From positions 35,990 to 99,989 of the forward strand of contig JAMOSG010000036.1 of NCBI GenBank assembly GCA_027063225.1: a stretch of 64,000 nt of DNA. Direction: 5' to 3'. This DNA is from Helicobacteraceae bacterium. Lineage in GTDB: Bacteria; Campylobacterota; Campylobacteria; Campylobacterales; Sulfurimonadaceae. The notes under the pieces were generated by a model, which ran no database searches, had not been told where the DNA came from, and saw only the letters and a list, made by a program, of their open reading frames with translations. Position numbers and translations under genes: made by a program. Shown one piece after another: positions 61,830 through 64,000 of the stretch; position 1 is the stretch's first letter, and each line of letters starts with the position of its first letter.

Positions 61830-63343
61830 AGTTTTATCTCCACTTCTAACTCCTGTGTAAAAGGTATCTCTAGCACTAATGCTTGTTGAGTTTTATTGAA
61901 CTCTGATGCAAAAGAATATGTCGTTATTGTACAGTTTTTAGCTTCTACTCTTTTTTGAATCTCATCTTTTACAATATCTGGATGAAAATGTAATCTAAAA
62001 ATAGCTTGTGTTTTTTTGCTTAAAGTATCCTTGATTATAACTTTATTCTCAAAAAATTGCCATATTCTTGTATGTAAAATACCTTTATAACCATCATGAG
62101 TAGCTTTTATAATATCTTCTTTCTCTTGTAAACTTACTACTTTAGCACGATTTGCTACTCTAAAACCACCCCACACTTCACTACTGTTTTTTTCTAAAAC
62201 TTCAACTGTATTATGTGCTTTTGTACTACGCTCATAAAACCTTATTTTATTTACTTCGTATGTACTTAGTCCACTATCTACTATAAAAGGTTTACTATCA
62301 ATTCTAAGCTCAAAATTAAATGTATCTGCATGTGCATGACCAGGAATATAACTTGCACCTATCTCTGCAATATCTACAATAGCTTCATAACTTCCCTGTA
62401 CGGTTTTTCTGTATCCACTATCATTTAAAGGTGTAGCTTGAAAAGTTATACCCAACTTATAAGCATATTTAAAAAGCTCTTTTGATGTTGGGGCAATTTT
62501 ATTTGCACTATCATTCAACAATGGAATAGTTCCATCTTTATAAGTTATATTTTGTAACCAACTTAACATCATTTGAGCTTTTAAAGTGAAAAATTCTAAA
62601 AGTTCTCTCTTCTTCCAACTATTGTTTTGTACTAAATTGATACAATCTAGCAAACGAAATAACATAAGCTGATGGTACATTGGACTCAGTTCAAAATGTC
62701 CACCATCTTCTAAAATTTGCTCTTGCAGCTCTTGTTGTAAAATCTCTTTTGCTGTAGCATAAAGCTTTTCATCTTGAAAATAATATGCTCCAAAAAGTAA
62801 AGAGAAGCCATTTTCTAAGAGGTGGTTACCTAAAAGATGATACTCTAAATTATCTAGTAAAATATAATACTGAGCATATAAACTATCATCTATAGTTTTA
62901 TTTTTGATTTGATATTTTGTTACAAATTTTATCCAGTTAATTCCACGTAAACTTATAGGAAAAGGCTCTAAAGCATCTCTAAGCTGTTGTATATTTTCAA
63001 TAAAATCGTAGATAAGCCAAATATCTTCTTTTTCTTTTAAATACTCAAAATATGTAAGGTTATATGTCCAAAGTTTTCCATGTTCTGCATAGTTCCAGTC
63101 TATTTTATCTTTAAAGTTTTTAGAAAGATTTAATACACTCAATGTAGTACCTGTAAAGTTACTATATTTATTTTCAATAGATTCACATAATGTTAAGGGA
63201 GTAACATTTGATACTTTTAAAAATATATACTCAAAACGCATAAGCTTTCTATATTTTGCTCTTAAAAAATAAAAAAGTCTAAAATAAATCTGTTTTACTT
63301 TTAAATACTTAATAGTATTAAGTAATCTAATATACTTTTGCAC
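61826..63343 (-). CDS. Heparinase II/III-family protein (EPS-associated)
   Basis: WNYAEHGKLWTYNLTYFEYL, GHFELSPMYHQLML, ASYIPGHAHADTFNFEL. Confidence 0.92.
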   Translation of the reverse strand: MQKYIRLLNTIKYLKVKQIYFRLFYFLRAKYRKLMRFEYIFLKVSNVTPLTLCESIENKYSNFTGTTLSVLNLSKNFKDKIDWNYAEHGKLWTYNLTYFEYLKEKEDIWLIYDFIENIQQLRDALEPFPISLRGINWIKFVTKYQIKNKTIDDSLYAQYYILLDNLEYHLLGNHLLENGFSLLFGAYYFQDEKLYATAKEILQQELQEQILEDGGHFELSPMYHQLMLFRLLDCINLVQNNSWKKRELLEFFTLKAQMMLSWLQNITYKDGTIPLLNDSANKIAPTSKELFKYAYKLGITFQATPLNDSGYRKTVQGSYEAIVDIAEIGASYIPGHAHADTFNFELRIDSKPFIVDSGLSTYEVNKIRFYERSTKAHNTVEVLEKNSSEVWGGFRVANRAKVVSLQEKEDIIKATHDGYKGILHTRIWQFFENKVIIKDTLSKKTQAIFRLHFHPDIVKDEIQKRVEAKNCTITTYSFASEFNKTQQALVLEIPFTQELEVEIKL

Positions 63344-63345
63344 AA

Positions 63346-63612
63346 CTATTTGTAAATATCCTTTCTATGTCCAACTGAAATAACAGTTATAATAAGTTTA
63401 TCGTCCTCTTTTTTGATAATAACTCTATAATTACCAACCCTAAGTCTGAACTTTCCTTTATGATTACCCTGTAATGATTTAAGATTATTTTTTACAATCT
63501 CCGGATCTTTTGCCAATAGTAATAATTTTTCTTTAATTAGTTTTTGTGCAATACTATCTAATCTCTTAAACTCTTTTTGAGCACTTGTTAAAAAAACTAA
63601 TTTATAAATCAA
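63346..63612 (-). CDS. RelE/ParE-family toxin
   Basis: YKLVFLTSAQKEFKRLDS, GKFRLRVGNYRVIIKKEDDKLIITVISVGHRKDIY. Confidence 0.92.
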   Translation of the reverse strand: MIYKLVFLTSAQKEFKRLDSIAQKLIKEKLLLLAKDPEIVKNNLKSLQGNHKGKFRLRVGNYRVIIKKEDDKLIITVISVGHRKDIYK

Positions 63613-63614
63613 CT

Positions 63615-63842
63615 CTATATACCTAACTCTTTAAAAACTTCTTCTGCCGCTATTAGTTTTTCTTTGCCATCTTTGAGTTTATCAAGGCGTTTATCTGCTA
63701 TTTTTTCATCAATATAATCAAAGTACATACTTAATGCTTTTTCTACAATATGACTCTTTTTTTCATTTAACTCAGAAGAAACAGTATTAAGCTCATCGAT
63801 GATAAAATCTGAAACTGTAAATGTACTTCTAACTTTCTGCAT
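63615..63842 (-). CDS. RHH-type antitoxin
   Basis: STFTVSDFIIDELNTVSSELNEKKSHIVEKALSMYFD; directly upstream of relE-like toxin. Confidence 0.85.
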   Translation of the reverse strand: MQKVRSTFTVSDFIIDELNTVSSELNEKKSHIVEKALSMYFDYIDEKIADKRLDKLKDGKEKLIAAEEVFKELGI

Positions 63843-63853
63843 TTTTCATCCTT

Positions 63854-63871
63854 TTCATATAATTGTATGAA
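63854..63871. promoter_or_regulatory. Candidate TA autoregulatory operator
   Basis: TTCATATAATTGTATGAA, 18-bp palindrome with one mismatched pair, 12 bp upstream of the antitoxin ATG. Confidence 0.6.
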
Positions 63872-64000
63872 TAAGGGTCAAGACTAGTTTAGAGGGAAAA
63901 TTCTAAAGTTTTTCAATAGAATTTTATATATGTCTTCACTCCTATTATTAAATCTAAATTCACATTCTTTTAGATGTAGATTAAAACTATCTTTTATAGA

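Overview
AT-rich chromosomal segment of a Campylobacterota (epsilonproteobacterial; Sulfurimonas/Sulfurovum-like by gene content) genome. Gene names come from recognising protein motifs by eye; no database search was run. Core content: thiC; ispDF, an HP1021/CemR-type atypical regulator, a divergent ATP-sulfurylase-like gene and pgpA; ung; cbpA/dnaJ-hspR; a flagellar operon (flgI, flgJ-like, flgM, flgN-like, flgK); uvrB; an ABC-F gene; a ZapB/ZapA-like pair; trpA-modABC; fabI-tpiA-pgk-gap; nadD; dapA and a FabL-like reductase; an LPS-core/lipid locus; and rplU-rpmA-obg-proB. There are two tRNAs (Arg-GCG and Asn-GTT). Accessory content at the right: a type I secretion operon with a small LapA-like adhesin carrying a TAAG motif, then a Wza/Wzc exopolysaccharide locus. 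Inside that locus is a compact cassette of NTP_transf_5-like nucleotidyltransferase, a 60-aa Tat-like peptide and an HprK-like kinase. This is the best candidate for an under-described system in the window. Toxin-antitoxin-like pairs occur at 14.7-15.3 kb and 63.3-63.9 kb. I saw no CRISPR array, rRNA, transposase or prophage.
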